This document shows, in pieces, positions 1 through 9,809 of a DNA stretch of 64,000 bases (the stretch's first letter is position 1; each line of letters starts with the position of its first letter). Source of the DNA: Ruegeria aquimaris. Lineage in GTDB: Bacteria > Pseudomonadota > Alphaproteobacteria > Rhodobacterales > Rhodobacteraceae. Location: positions 310,001-374,000 of the forward strand of contig NZ_JAOWLB010000003.1 in assembly GCF_025751555.1 (NCBI RefSeq), written 5' to 3'. Made by a program: the position numbers and the translations under genes. The notes below the pieces were generated by a model. That model made no database searches. It saw only the letters and a program-made list of their open reading frames with translations, and was not told the DNA's origin.

Positions 1-47
1 GACAGACCTACGACATCGTGGGCATGGTCTCGTCCGCACGCGGATGA
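1..47 (+). CDS. C-terminal end of an unidentified protein (partial)
   Basis: Reading frame 3 is open from the window edge to a TGA at 45-47 and encodes only the last 14 residues (QTYDIVGMVSSARG). Codon use fits the neighbours, and no competing start or stop disturbs it. The fragment is too short to name a family. It is followed by about 90 bases of non-coding sequence and then the VOC gene on the same strand. It could be chance. Confidence 0.35.
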   Translation, partial: QTYDIVGMVSSARG

Positions 48-134
48 TGTGCACCCGCGCAGGCGATCTGCGCGGGATTTCGGCCTTTCGCATGGCGCGT
101 CTTCGCCCGATATTCAGGGGAAAGGAGACGCGCC

Positions 135-620
135 ATGAGCTATACCGCCCCGGCTGGCACCTGTGTCGGCCATGTTCATCTGAAAGTATCCGACCTCGAC
201 CGGTCCATCGCGTTCTATCGCGATGTCCTGGGGTTCGAGTTGCAGCAGAAGTTCGGTGACAGCGCCGCCTTTCTGGGGGCTGGCGGGTATCACCACCATA
301 TCGGGCTGAACACCTGGCACAGCCGGGGTGGTCCACAGCCGCCCGCGCGGGCGACCGGTCTTTACCATTCGGCTTTCCTCTACCCCGATCGCAAAGCCCT
401 TGGCACAGCCGTGCGCCACGTGCTTGAGGCTGGCGTGCGGCTGGATGGCGCGGCCGACCACGGGGTAAGCGAGGCGGTGTATCTGAGAGACCCGGACGGA
501 AACGGGGTGGAGCTGTACCGCGACCGTCCTGTGGACGAATGGCCGCGCCTGCCTGATGGCAGCCTCGCCATGGGAAGCGACCCGCTGGACCTGCACGCTC
601 TTATCGCCGAAGCAGGATAG
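135..620 (+). CDS. VOC-family (glyoxalase/extradiol dioxygenase fold) metalloprotein
   Basis: A 161-aa protein of the vicinal oxygen chelate superfamily, closest in form to CatE-like ring-cleavage dioxygenases or glyoxalase-type lyases. Visible signatures are GHVHLKVSDLDRSIAFY near residues 12-28 (first metal-binding strand), YHHHIGLNTW around 52-61 and DPDGNGVELYRDRP at 119-132, where Glu126 is the usual last metal ligand. The ATG follows a good ribosome binding site (AAAGGAG). It is convergent with the leucine dehydrogenase gene. The substrate cannot be read from sequence, because family members act on catechols, methylglyoxal adducts or antibiotics. Confidence 0.85.
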   Translation: MSYTAPAGTCVGHVHLKVSDLDRSIAFYRDVLGFELQQKFGDSAAFLGAGGYHHHIGLNTWHSRGGPQPPARATGLYHSAFLYPDRKALGTAVRHVLEAGVRLDGAADHGVSEAVYLRDPDGNGVELYRDRPVDEWPRLPDGSLAMGSDPLDLHALIAEAG

Positions 621-623
621 ATC

Positions 624-641
624 GGCCCCCGAGAAGGGGCC
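624..641. terminator. short GC-rich hairpin between convergent genes
   Basis: GGCCCC and GGGGCC arms separated by six bases lie in the 33-base gap between the VOC gene (plus strand) and the leucine dehydrogenase gene (minus strand). No strong T tract follows on either side, so termination activity is an inference from position. Confidence 0.35.
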
Positions 642-653
642 AACCTGTTCGTG

Positions 654-1703
654 TTACGCCGCTTTTGGCTGCAAGATCTCGTCGACGATCGCGTCTGCGA
701 CTTCTGCCGGGCTGACGGCCAGAGTACGGGCGCGCGTCAGGATCCGGTCCATCGTCCGGTCAAGCGCGGTCAGCTTTTCGGCCACCCATGCCTCGCGCCC
801 CGAAATCTGCTGGATCTCGGTCGCCACATTGATGATGCCGCCGCCGTTTGCGACGTAGTCCGGCGCATAAAGGATGCCACGGGCGTGCAGCCGCGTGCCA
901 TCATCCGGTGTGGCAAGCTGGTTATTCGCGCCACCGGCCACAACGGAAACCTTCAGCTGCGGGATCGTCTCGGCATTCAGGATCGCACCAATGGCGCAGG
1001 GGGCAAAGATATCGGCATCGACGCCGTAGATCGCATCGGGGGCAACGGCGGTTGCGCCATAGAGCTCTGCCACACGGGCCACTTGGGCGCTGTCGATATC
1101 GGTCACGATCAGTTTCGCCCCGGCCTGATGCAGGTAGCCGCACAGATAATGCCCGACATGGCCCAGCCCCTGAACCGCGACGGTACGACCGGTCAGGTCC
1201 ACGGAACCCAGGCGATGCTTCGCCGCCGTGCGGATCGCATAAAAAATTCCGCGCGCGGTGATTGGAGAAGGGTCACCGCTGGCAAATGCCCCATCTGCCA
1301 GCCCGGCGACAAACCTCGTGCGGGTACCGATCCGTGCCATATCGGCGGGGGTCATGCCCATGTCCTCGGCCGTCCAATAGCGCCCGTTCAGCGAGTCCAC
1401 AGCCATACCGAACGCTTCGAGCAGGTCCGGTGTCTTCTGTGTCGCCGGGTCGGCGATGATCACCGCCTTGCCGCCACCCAACGCCAGATCGGCCGCAGCG
1501 TTCTTGTAGGTCATGCCGCGCGACAGGCGCAGCGCGTCGGTCAGCGCGTCAACCTCTTGCGCATATCGGCGCATCCGCACCCCGCCCGCAGCCGGGCCGC
1601 GCAGGGTGGAGTGAATGGCAATATACCCGACCAACCCGCTGGCCCGGTCCTCGATCCGCACCACCTCTTGATGGTCGGGTGCCTCTACGGCGGTAATCTG
1701 CAT
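654..1703 (-). CDS. Glu/Leu/Phe/Val dehydrogenase, leucine dehydrogenase type
   Basis: This 349-aa NAD-dependent amino-acid dehydrogenase probably oxidatively deaminates leucine, valine or isoleucine to the 2-oxo acid plus ammonia. The substrate-domain motif LALGGGK carries the catalytic Lys79, preceded by Lys67. The Rossmann glycine motif GLGHVG is at 179-184. Length matches leucine/phenylalanine dehydrogenases (about 350) rather than glutamate dehydrogenases (above 410). It is divergent from an Lrp-type regulator, and a branched-chain aminotransferase follows that regulator, so the three genes form a branched-chain amino-acid unit. Leucine versus valine or phenylalanine specificity is not decidable here. 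Confidence 0.88.
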   Translation of the reverse strand: MQITAVEAPDHQEVVRIEDRASGLVGYIAIHSTLRGPAAGGVRMRRYAQEVDALTDALRLSRGMTYKNAAADLALGGGKAVIIADPATQKTPDLLEAFGMAVDSLNGRYWTAEDMGMTPADMARIGTRTRFVAGLADGAFASGDPSPITARGIFYAIRTAAKHRLGSVDLTGRTVAVQGLGHVGHYLCGYLHQAGAKLIVTDIDSAQVARVAELYGATAVAPDAIYGVDADIFAPCAIGAILNAETIPQLKVSVVAGGANNQLATPDDGTRLHARGILYAPDYVANGGGIINVATEIQQISGREAWVAEKLTALDRTMDRILTRARTLAVSPAEVADAIVDEILQPKAA

Positions 1704-1834
1704 GGAATCCTCCGAATATCCTGGCCGGAAACTGCCACAGACCGGTCGCCGTTTTTCACCAAGATTGCGCGGTGAATGAGATCAGGTTAGAGGAAAACTA
1801 TAAAAATCACCTTCAGAATGGAGATTTTCCCCAA
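1704..1834. promoter_or_regulatory. divergent promoter region of the dehydrogenase and Lrp-type regulator
   Basis: This 131-base gap between divergent genes has an A+T-rich core near 1790-1830, in contrast to the GC-rich surroundings. It includes TATAAA at 1799-1804, a possible -10 for the regulator gene. Lrp/AsnC proteins typically bind such AT-rich divergent spacers and control both genes. No clear 15-bp palindrome was found, so the operator is inferred from context. Confidence 0.4.
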
Positions 1835-2296
1835 ATGGACCAGATCGACCACAGGATCGTCCGCGCCCTGCAAAAGGATGGCCGGATGACCGTCACCGAG
1901 TTGGCGGACAAGGTCGGCCTGTCGCCCACGCCCTGCGCCCGGCGGTTGGACCGCCTGCAACGGGATGGGGTGATCACCGGCTACAGTGCGACAGTGGACC
2001 CCGCGAAACTGGGGCTATCGGTCTCCATCTTCGTCTCGGTCGAACTGGAGAAACAGGACCGGGCGGCGGTGGACGCCTTTGAAAAGGCGATCCTGCGCTG
2101 CGACGAGGTGATGGAATGCTACCTCATGACCGGGTCGCGTGACATTCTTCTGCGGGTCGTGGCCGCCGATCTGGCGGCTTTTGACAGGTTCCTGGAAAAC
2201 CGGCTGATGAAAATTCCCGGCATTCGAAATCTGCGCTCCAACTTCGCGCTTCGCACGATGGTGCGGCGCGATGCCTTGCCTGAGACGGGGCGCTAA
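1835..2296 (+). CDS. Lrp/AsnC-family transcriptional regulator
   Basis: A 153-aa feast/famine regulator with an N-terminal winged helix-turn-helix (about residues 5-55, including VTELADKVGLSPTPCARRL) and a C-terminal RAM ligand-binding domain (about 65-140). The ATG at 1835 (MDQIDHRIV) was chosen because it has GGAG about ten bases upstream and gives the normal family length. A longer frame from 1772 would add 21 residues unlike the family. It is divergent from leucine dehydrogenase and upstream of the branched-chain aminotransferase, so it probably senses branched-chain amino acids and controls both. Confidence 0.9.
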   Translation: MDQIDHRIVRALQKDGRMTVTELADKVGLSPTPCARRLDRLQRDGVITGYSATVDPAKLGLSVSIFVSVELEKQDRAAVDAFEKAILRCDEVMECYLMTGSRDILLRVVAADLAAFDRFLENRLMKIPGIRNLRSNFALRTMVRRDALPETGR

Positions 2297-2356
2297 ACAG
2301 GTCTGGACCTCTGACCCAACCGCGCCTAACGTGGCGGCATTCCGAAGGAGGCGACC

Positions 2357-3220
2357 ATGGCAACTGGCAAGAACATCCGCACCTATTTCGAAGGATCGTG
2401 GCATGACGGCGACGTGCCGATCATGCGCGCGGCGGATCATGGGGCATGGCTGGGGTCTGGCGTTTTTGACGGGGCACGGTATTTCGACGGCATGGCCCCC
2501 GATCTTGAGGCGCATTGCGCCCGCGTCAACCGTTCGGCCCAGGCGCTGATGGTCACCCCCACCGTCTCGACCGAAGACATGGTCGAGATCGTGCGCGAGG
2601 GCCTGAAGACCTATGGCAAGGACAAGGCCGTCTACATCCGGCCGATGTACTGGGGTATCGACGGTGACATCACCGCGATTGTTCCCAACGCGGACACCAC
2701 TGGCTTTGCGATCTGTCTGGAAGAGATCCCGATGGCCCCAGCCACCGCCTCGGCCACGCTGACAACGACGCGGTTCCGCCGCCCCGTGCTGGAGGACGCG
2801 GTTGTCAATGCCAAGGCCGGATGCCTCTACCCCAACAACGCCCGCATGCTGCAAGAGGCCCGATCCAAGGGGTTTTCGAATGCGCTGGTAGCGGATGCCA
2901 TGGGCAATGTCGCCGAAACCGCCACCGCCAACATCTTCATGGTCAAGGATGGCGAGGTGTTTACCCCCATCGCCAACGGCACCTTCCTCGCCGGCATCAC
3001 ACGGGCCCGGCACATGAAGAACCTGCGCGCGGATGGCTACAACGTGCATGAAACGGTGCTGACCTTCGCCGATTTCCATGCTGCCGACGAAGTCTTCATG
3101 TCCGGCAACATGAGCAAGGTGACCCCGGTCACCGCGCTGGACGATACCCAGTATCAGGTTGGCCCTGTCGCCCGTCGCGCGCGCGAACTCTATTGGGATT
3201 GGGCGAAGACAACCGCGTGA
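2357..3220 (+). CDS. ilvE: branched-chain amino-acid aminotransferase (class IV PLP)
   Basis: A 287-aa fold-type IV aminotransferase that interconverts leucine, isoleucine or valine with their 2-oxo acids using 2-oxoglutarate. The PLP lysine is Lys153 in VVNAKAGCLYPN. Further family marks are FDGARYF near 37-43, YIRPMYW at 93-99 and the GNVAETATANIFMVKDG phosphate-binding loop. A strong AAGGAGG precedes the ATG. The leucine dehydrogenase and Lrp gene beside it support a catabolic or amino-acid-balancing role. A D-amino-acid or aminodeoxychorismate lyase relative is less likely. Confidence 0.9.
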   Translation: MATGKNIRTYFEGSWHDGDVPIMRAADHGAWLGSGVFDGARYFDGMAPDLEAHCARVNRSAQALMVTPTVSTEDMVEIVREGLKTYGKDKAVYIRPMYWGIDGDITAIVPNADTTGFAICLEEIPMAPATASATLTTTRFRRPVLEDAVVNAKAGCLYPNNARMLQEARSKGFSNALVADAMGNVAETATANIFMVKDGEVFTPIANGTFLAGITRARHMKNLRADGYNVHETVLTFADFHAADEVFMSGNMSKVTPVTALDDTQYQVGPVARRARELYWDWAKTTA

Positions 3221-4299
3221 CCGCGCTGACACTTGGCTTGCGCCAGAACCTGCTGACGCTGGCCTTGGGCGGCTTTGGGGCGTCGATTGCCGCACTGGTC
3301 CACATGCCGATGGCCTTGCTGGCCGGACCGGCGATCGCGGTATCGCTCGCCGGTCTGTTTGGGTTAAGCTCGCACATATCACCGATGCTGCGCGATGGCG
3401 GTTTTCTGATTGTCGGTCTCAGTATCGGCTCGATGGTCGGGCCTGACAGCGTCGACGCCATGATGCGCTGGCCGGTTGCCTTTGGCCTGCTCGCCGCGCT
3501 GACCCTGGTGACCCCCTGGGCCGGGCGCTGGCTAATCCCGCGCCTGCTGCCAATCGATCGGGACGAGGCCTTCCTGGCCTCGGCCCCCGGTCATCTGAGC
3601 CTTGTCGTGGCACTGGCCGACAGCCTGCATTTGTCGCTGACCCGGCCGGTGGTGCTGGCCTCGATACGCCTGATGGCGCTGACCCTGCTGGTGCCCCTGG
3701 CGGCAACCCTGGCGGGGATCGAGGTTGGGTTGGGATTGCCACAGGCGCAGATCGTCACACCGGGAACCTGGATTCTCGGCCAGCTTGGCGCGGCGCTTGT
3801 GCTGGCACCACTGTTGAAACGGCTCAGACTTCCAGCCCATGTGCTGATCGCCGGTATTGTCGTTGCCGCCACGACCCATTTCGGCGGCTGGACATCGGGC
3901 GGACTGCCCGACTGGGCTTCGCAAGCGGCTCTGATCTTGATGGGAAGCCTGATCGGAACTCGATTTGGCGGCATGGGCTGGCGGGACCTGCGCCGCAGCC
4001 TGGCCGCAGGGCTTGCCATCGTCGGGCTGACCACGGGCCTGGCGGCATTGGCGGCGCTCCCCGCCGCCTACCTTTCCGGTTTGCCGCTGTTGGATGTTCT
4101 GCTGGGGTTCTCTCCCGGTGGCCTTGAGACGATGATCATCCTGAGCGCCGCCCTTGGCGCCGACCCCAGCTTTGTCGCGGCCGCTCATCTCTTTCGGTTG
4201 TCGGTCCTTGCGGTTGTCCTGACGCTCTACGCCACGGACGTGGCCAGACGGGCCGCCGGGAAAAGCGATGGACAGCGTCAGACCCCTGAGGCAGATTGA
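3217..4299 (+). CDS. AbrB-family (AbrB duplication) integral membrane protein
   Basis: A roughly 360-aa, very hydrophobic protein with about ten predicted membrane helices, matching the AbrB/putative ammonia monooxygenase family (two related halves, each with a GxxxG-rich SMVGPDS or LIGTRFGG type segment). Function is unproven in the family; some annotations call it a transporter or regulator. The GTG at 3217 overlaps the ilvE stop codon (GTGA), which suggests translational coupling. An earlier in-frame TTG at 3193 lies inside ilvE and is less likely. Confidence 0.78.
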   Translation: MTALTLGLRQNLLTLALGGFGASIAALVHMPMALLAGPAIAVSLAGLFGLSSHISPMLRDGGFLIVGLSIGSMVGPDSVDAMMRWPVAFGLLAALTLVTPWAGRWLIPRLLPIDRDEAFLASAPGHLSLVVALADSLHLSLTRPVVLASIRLMALTLLVPLAATLAGIEVGLGLPQAQIVTPGTWILGQLGAALVLAPLLKRLRLPAHVLIAGIVVAATTHFGGWTSGGLPDWASQAALILMGSLIGTRFGGMGWRDLRRSLAAGLAIVGLTTGLAALAALPAAYLSGLPLLDVLLGFSPGGLETMIILSAALGADPSFVAAAHLFRLSVLAVVLTLYATDVARRAAGKSDGQRQTPEAD

Positions 4300-4320
4300 C
4301 CAGGATTGTGGAGGACCGAC

Positions 4321-4776
4321 ATGCGCAAGTTCCTAGTTGTACTGGATGACAGCCGCGAATGCCTGAACGCGATGCGGTTCGCGGCGATGCGCGCCGCCCA
4401 TACGGGGGGTGGCGTGGCCATCCTGTCGGTTATTCCGCCCGATGAGTTCAATCACTGGATCGGCGTCGGCGAAGTGATGCGCGAAGAGGCGCGTGAACGC
4501 ATTCACGCGCATTTCGAAGTGTTTGCCAAATGGATGCGCGACAAGCAGGGGGTCGAACCCGAACTGGTGATCCGCGAAGGCGACCCTGTCCCCGAGATCA
4601 TCGCCCAAATTCAGGAAGACCCGGAAATCGGTGTCCTCGTTCTGGGCGCAGGCACGGACAAGAAGGGTCCCGGCCCGCTGGTGTCGCAGTTGAGCCGGTC
4701 GTCGGGCAGCCTGCCGATCCCGATTACCATCGTTCCCGGCGATCTGAGCAAGGAAAAGCTCGAAGCAATCACATAA
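4321..4776 (+). CDS. universal stress protein, UspA family
   Basis: A 151-aa single Usp domain: FLVVLDDSRECLNAMRFAA at the N terminus, and LVLGAGTDKKGPGPLVSQL followed by SLPIPITIVPG at the C terminus, in the place of the G-x2-G-x9-G(S/T) nucleotide-binding stretch of ATP-binding Usps. The ATG follows GGAGG by seven bases. It lies 21 bases after the AbrB-type gene on the same strand. Such proteins are usually induced in stress or stasis. The partner protein is unknown. Confidence 0.88.
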   Translation: MRKFLVVLDDSRECLNAMRFAAMRAAHTGGGVAILSVIPPDEFNHWIGVGEVMREEARERIHAHFEVFAKWMRDKQGVEPELVIREGDPVPEIIAQIQEDPEIGVLVLGAGTDKKGPGPLVSQLSRSSGSLPIPITIVPGDLSKEKLEAIT

Positions 4777-4786
4777 AGGCCGGACA

Positions 4787-5380
4787 ATGGCCCAGCGTAT
4801 CGCTTTCTGGTTCGAATTCGCCTCGACATATTCCTATCTGTCGGCCATGCGGATCGAAGAGGCCGCGCAGCGGCATGGCCTAACCGTCGAGTGGGAACCA
4901 TTCCTGCTAGGGCCGATCTTTGCCGCGCAGGGATGGACAAGCTCGCCGTTCAACCTCTACCCGTCCAAGGGTCGCTACATGTGGCGTGACATGGAACGGC
5001 TTTGTGCATCGCGCGGCCTGCCCTTTCTCCGCCCCGATCCCTTTCCGCAAAACGGACTAGCGGCCGCGCGCCTGGCTTTGGTGGCCCGGGAACTGGATCG
5101 CATCGCGCCTTTTGTCCGCGCTGTTTTCTCGGCAGAGTTCGGACGGGGACAAGACATTTCTGACCCCACGGTACTGGCCGAGTGCTGGGAAACGGCCGGA
5201 TTGCCTGACCAAGCGATGGCGCAGGCCCGGACGGAAGAGACCAAGAAGGCGCTGTTTACTCAGGGTGAGCGGGCCGTGCAGGCAGGTTTGTTCGGCGCTC
5301 CCAGCTTTGTCGTGGGCGACGAATTGTTCTGGGGTGACGACCGGCTCGATCAGGCACTTACGCTCGCCGCATCACTTTAG
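4787..5380 (+). CDS. 2-hydroxychromene-2-carboxylate isomerase / DsbA-family (kappa GST-like) protein
   Basis: This 197-aa protein has a thioredoxin fold of the DsbA/NahD type. It starts FWFEFASTYSYLSAMRIEE, where the serine near residue 13 replaces the CxxC cysteine as the glutathione-activating residue in this subgroup. It ends with the cis-proline region APSFVVGDELFWGDDRL. It is probably a glutathione-dependent isomerase or transferase. The 10-base spacing from the Usp gene suggests co-transcription. The naphthalene pathway enzyme name need not apply, since no other aromatic pathway genes are present. Confidence 0.82.
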   Translation: MAQRIAFWFEFASTYSYLSAMRIEEAAQRHGLTVEWEPFLLGPIFAAQGWTSSPFNLYPSKGRYMWRDMERLCASRGLPFLRPDPFPQNGLAAARLALVARELDRIAPFVRAVFSAEFGRGQDISDPTVLAECWETAGLPDQAMAQARTEETKKALFTQGERAVQAGLFGAPSFVVGDELFWGDDRLDQALTLAASL

Positions 5381-5450
5381 AACCGTTCCAAAGATTGACA
5401 TTGGCGGGGTCTGGCCTCATATCTGACCAGAGCGATAAGGAATTCCGACC

Positions 5451-6014
5451 ATGTTCATCCAGACCGAATCCACCCCCAATCCGGCAACGCTGAAATTCCT
5501 GCCCGGACAGACCGTTCTGGAGGCAGGCACCGCTGATTTCCCTTCGGCAGAGGCCGCCGAAAAATCGCCTCTGGCGGCGCGCATCTTTGCGGTCGATGGC
5601 GTGACAGGCGTGTTTTTCGGCAATGATTTCGTGACCGTCACCAAGTCCGAGGCGGTTGCCTGGGACCACATCAAACCGGCGATCCTGGGCGCGGTGATGG
5701 AGCATTACCAATCCGGCCAGCCAGTAATGGGCGCGGATGCCCAGACGGCTTCGGGGCACGCCGAGCACAGCGGTGAAGATTCGGAGATCGTCAATCAGAT
5801 CAAGGCCTTGCTTGACAGCCGGGTGCGTCCGGCGGTTGCCCAGGATGGCGGCGATATCACGTTCCACGGCTTCGACCGGGGCGTGGTCTATCTGCACATG
5901 CAGGGCGCTTGCGCCGGCTGCCCCTCGTCCACGCTGACGCTGAAGATGGGGATCGAGAACCTGCTGCGCCACTACATCCCCGAAGTGACCGAGGTGCGCC
6001 CCGTTGCCGTCTGA
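5451..6014 (+). CDS. Nfu-type iron-sulfur cluster scaffold (NifU C-terminal domain protein)
   Basis: 187 aa with an Nfu N-terminal domain (FIQTESTPNPATLKFLPG at residues 2-19) and a C-terminal NifU-like domain bearing the cluster-binding CAGC at 154-157. It carries or transfers [4Fe-4S] clusters to apo-enzymes such as lipoyl synthase or respiratory subunits. Size and domain order match mitochondrial NFU1 and its alphaproteobacterial relatives. The last four codons overlap the tsaB start, so the Nfu, TsaB and RimI genes form one operon. Confidence 0.92.
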   Translation: MFIQTESTPNPATLKFLPGQTVLEAGTADFPSAEAAEKSPLAARIFAVDGVTGVFFGNDFVTVTKSEAVAWDHIKPAILGAVMEHYQSGQPVMGADAQTASGHAEHSGEDSEIVNQIKALLDSRVRPAVAQDGGDITFHGFDRGVVYLHMQGACAGCPSSTLTLKMGIENLLRHYIPEVTEVRPVAV

Positions 6015-6594
6015 CCCGGTCGTTCTGGCATTCGATACATCGGCCGCGCATTGCGCGGCCGCTTTGCTGGTGGGTGACCGGATCGTCGCGACACGGACAG
6101 AGGATATGGGCCGGGGACAGGCGGAACGCTTGTTTCCATTGCTCGAAGAGGTTCTGGCAGAGGCGGGCAAGACCTGGCGCGATCTGACCGCCATCGGCGT
6201 GGGGGTTGGCCCCGGCAATTTCACCGGCATCCGGATTTCCGTTTCCGCCGCGCGCGGCCTGGCTCTGGCGCTGGATATCCCCGCGGTGGGCATTGACGGG
6301 TTCGATGCGCGCGCGCGGGTAACGCCGACCGGACATCTGGCGGCAATCCCGGCACCGCGAGATCAGTACTACATCCGTCCCGAAGGGGGTGAACCCGCCC
6401 TGGTTTCGCACGCGGACGCCGCGTCATTCGGACCACTGCACACCGATGCCTCGACACGCGACCTGATCGAGGCGATCGCCACACTTGCGGCCGCCCGCGC
6501 CGCCACAACGAGCACCCCGCCCTCACCGGTTTACGTCAGGCCAGCCGACGCCGCGCCATCGCGCGACACGGCACCCGTCTTGCTGGATCAATGA
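6004..6594 (+). CDS. tsaB: tRNA threonylcarbamoyladenosine biosynthesis protein TsaB
   Basis: A 196-aa ASKHA-fold partner of TsaD/TsaE in t6A37 formation on ANN-decoding tRNAs. It opens with LAFDTSAAHCAAALL and has the family motif GVGPGNFTGIRI (about residues 68-79). No ATG is available near the N terminus. The TTG at 6004, 11 bases inside the end of the Nfu gene, gives the normal MxxxxxLAFDTS start. It overlaps rimI by four bases. The end of the protein is shorter and more variable than in E. coli. Confidence 0.88.
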   Translation: MPSDPVVLAFDTSAAHCAAALLVGDRIVATRTEDMGRGQAERLFPLLEEVLAEAGKTWRDLTAIGVGVGPGNFTGIRISVSAARGLALALDIPAVGIDGFDARARVTPTGHLAAIPAPRDQYYIRPEGGEPALVSHADAASFGPLHTDASTRDLIEAIATLAAARAATTSTPPSPVYVRPADAAPSRDTAPVLLDQ

Positions 6595-7004
6595 CGCCTG
6601 CGGATCTGGCCCTGGCCCATGCCCGGGCCTTTGACCAATCACGCCCCTGGGCCGAGGATGAGTTCGCCGACCTAATGAACAGAAGTTCTGTACACGTGAT
6701 CGGGACAACGGACTGTTTCGCGGTGTTCCAGATTGTCTCGGACGAGACAGAGATGCTGACCATCGCCACGAATCCTCAAAGACGCCGCCAAGGTCTGGCC
6801 AGCGCTTGTGTTCATGACTGGCTGTCCAGCGCCATCCGCATGGGCGCGACACGGGCCTTGCTGGAAGTTGCCGCCGACAATCCGGCGGCCATCGCGCTCT
6901 ATGACCGGTGCGGTTTCACACCCTGCGGACGGCGCAAGGGCTACTATCGTCGGTCCGGCGGAGAAACCGTGGATGCGATCATGATGGAACGCGCCTTGCC
7001 CTGA
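6591..7004 (+). CDS. rimI: ribosomal-protein-alanine N-acetyltransferase
   Basis: A 137-aa GNAT acetyltransferase. The acetyl-CoA loop is NPQRRRQGLASA near residues 61-72, and the last motif is LEVAADNPAAIALYDRCGF, which is characteristic of RimI (acetylates the N terminus of ribosomal protein S18). The ATG overlaps the tsaB TGA (ATGA). The tsaB-rimI pairing is widespread in bacteria and supports the call. Confidence 0.9.
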   Translation: MTPADLALAHARAFDQSRPWAEDEFADLMNRSSVHVIGTTDCFAVFQIVSDETEMLTIATNPQRRRQGLASACVHDWLSSAIRMGATRALLEVAADNPAAIALYDRCGFTPCGRRKGYYRRSGGETVDAIMMERALP

Positions 7005-7160
7005 CGGCAAACAAGAATTGCGGACCATGCGGTCAAAAAGCGGTTGACCCGCGCTCTTGCACACGGCCTTAATTATCGTCATCACAGCAGTTCTGCTCGC
7101 TATGAGCGGGGTGTCCGGATATATCCACCACCCCGGAAAAATAACCAACGGGAGTATAAA

Positions 7161-8159
7161 ATGACCCTCATGAAAACCCTGATGGGCGCCGCCGCAGCCG
7201 TCGCGCTGACAGCGGGCGCCGCGCTGGCCGAACCTGCCCTGATCTTTGATCTGGGCGGCAAGTTCGACAAATCCTTCAACGAAGCCGCCTTTAACGGTGC
7301 CAAGCGTTGGGCAGACGAGACCGGCGGCAGCTTCCGCGAGATCGAACTGCAATCCGAGGCCCAGCGCGAGCAGGCCCTGCGCCGTTTTGCCGAGGCGGGC
7401 GCCAACCCGGTGATCACCATGGGCTTTGCCATGGCCGATCCTCTGAGCGCCGTGGCGGCGGACTACCCCGATACCAAGTTCGTCGCTGTTGACGTGACCT
7501 GGCTGGATGCGCCGAACATCCGTCAGATCGGATTTGCCGAGCATGAAGGCTCGTACCTGGTCGGCATGCTGGCGGCAATGGCCTCGAAATCGGGGACCGT
7601 GGGCTTTGTCGGCGGCATGGACATTCCGCTGATCCGTCATTTCGGCTGCGGCTATGCCCAGGGCGCCAAGGCGGTGAATGCCGACATCAAGATCGTGGCC
7701 AACATGACCGGCACCACGCCTGCGGCCTGGAACGACCCGGTCAAGGGCTCGGAACTGACCAAGGCGCAGATCAGCCAGGGGGCTGACGTAGTCTATGCCG
7801 CCGCTGGCGGCACCGGTGTCGGCGTGCTGCAAACCGCCGCTGATGAAGGTATCCTGTCGATCGGCGTCGACAGCAACCAGAACCACCTGCATCCGGGCAA
7901 GGTGCTGACCTCGATGCTGAAGCGCGTGGACGTGGCCGTCTATGACGCGATGAAAGCAGGCGAAAACCTGGAAACCGGCGTGTTCAACATGGGCCTCGCC
8001 GAAGAAGGCGTCGGCTATGCGCTGGACGACAACAACGCGCCGCTGATTTCCGACGAGATGAAGGCCGCGGTCGACAAGGCGCGTCAGGACATCATCGACG
8101 GCAACCTGAAGGTTGTCAGCTACTACGAGAATGACAGCTGCCCGGCTATCAACTTCTGA
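7161..8159 (+). CDS. BMP-family nucleoside/lipoprotein-like ABC transporter substrate-binding protein
   Basis: A 332-aa periplasmic binding protein of the basic membrane protein (Med/PnrA) family, known to bind purine nucleosides. The signal peptide is residues 1-23 (n-region MTLMK, hydrophobic stretch, ALA cut site). There is no lipobox cysteine, so it is soluble rather than lipid-anchored. Family marks are LIFDLGGKFDKSFNEAAFNGA and GFVGGMDIPLIRHFGCGY. The ATG at 7161 follows ACGGGAG. A longer frame from 7044 would bury the signal peptide. It is the first gene of a four-gene importer. Confidence 0.93.
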   Translation: MTLMKTLMGAAAAVALTAGAALAEPALIFDLGGKFDKSFNEAAFNGAKRWADETGGSFREIELQSEAQREQALRRFAEAGANPVITMGFAMADPLSAVAADYPDTKFVAVDVTWLDAPNIRQIGFAEHEGSYLVGMLAAMASKSGTVGFVGGMDIPLIRHFGCGYAQGAKAVNADIKIVANMTGTTPAAWNDPVKGSELTKAQISQGADVVYAAAGGTGVGVLQTAADEGILSIGVDSNQNHLHPGKVLTSMLKRVDVAVYDAMKAGENLETGVFNMGLAEEGVGYALDDNNAPLISDEMKAAVDKARQDIIDGNLKVVSYYENDSCPAINF

Positions 8160-8167
8160 TCCTGAAC

Positions 8168-8189
8168 GCGGGCCGGTCACCCGGCCCGC
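8168..8189 (+). promoter_or_regulatory. stem-loop between binding-protein and ATPase genes
   Basis: A perfect 9-bp stem (GCGGGCCGG / CCGGCCCGC) with a 4-base loop sits nine bases after the binding-protein stop. No T run follows, so it is more likely an mRNA-stabilising or partial-termination hairpin. This is the usual device giving more binding protein than membrane subunits in ABC operons. Confidence 0.55.
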
Positions 8190-8279
8190 ACTCACCTGCC
8201 GCTTGTTTCCCCCGGCGGATCGTCTTCGCGACGATATCCGTTCTTGGACAGGCGCCTTTTCGGCCATCGAGGACAAGAC

Positions 8280-9808
<1,529 letters not shown>

Positions 9809-9809
<1 letters not shown>

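Noticed and set aside
28-259. Short ORF over the VOC gene start and similar long antisense frames throughout
   Set aside because: High GC content leaves long open frames opposite real genes; they lack ribosome sites and protein-like composition.
1772-1834. N-terminal extension of the Lrp-type regulator
   Set aside because: No ribosome site ahead of it and it is AT-rich and unlike the family; the ATG at 1835 gives a standard protein.
1969-1980. GTGATCAC copies inside genes (also at 10229, 40329 and 47813)
   Set aside because: They arise from Val-Ile-Thr codons, lack the full TGT...ACA flanks and have no paired partner at 21 bp.
7044-7076. Promoter ahead of the nucleoside importer (TTGACC with a TTAATT-like box)
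   Set aside because: The -35 is fair, but the only AT-rich -10 candidates are 19-20 bases away, so the match is too weak to annotate.
7044-7160. Longer start for the BMP substrate-binding protein
   Set aside because: It would bury the signal peptide 39 residues inside the protein; the ATG at 7161 has a good ribosome site.
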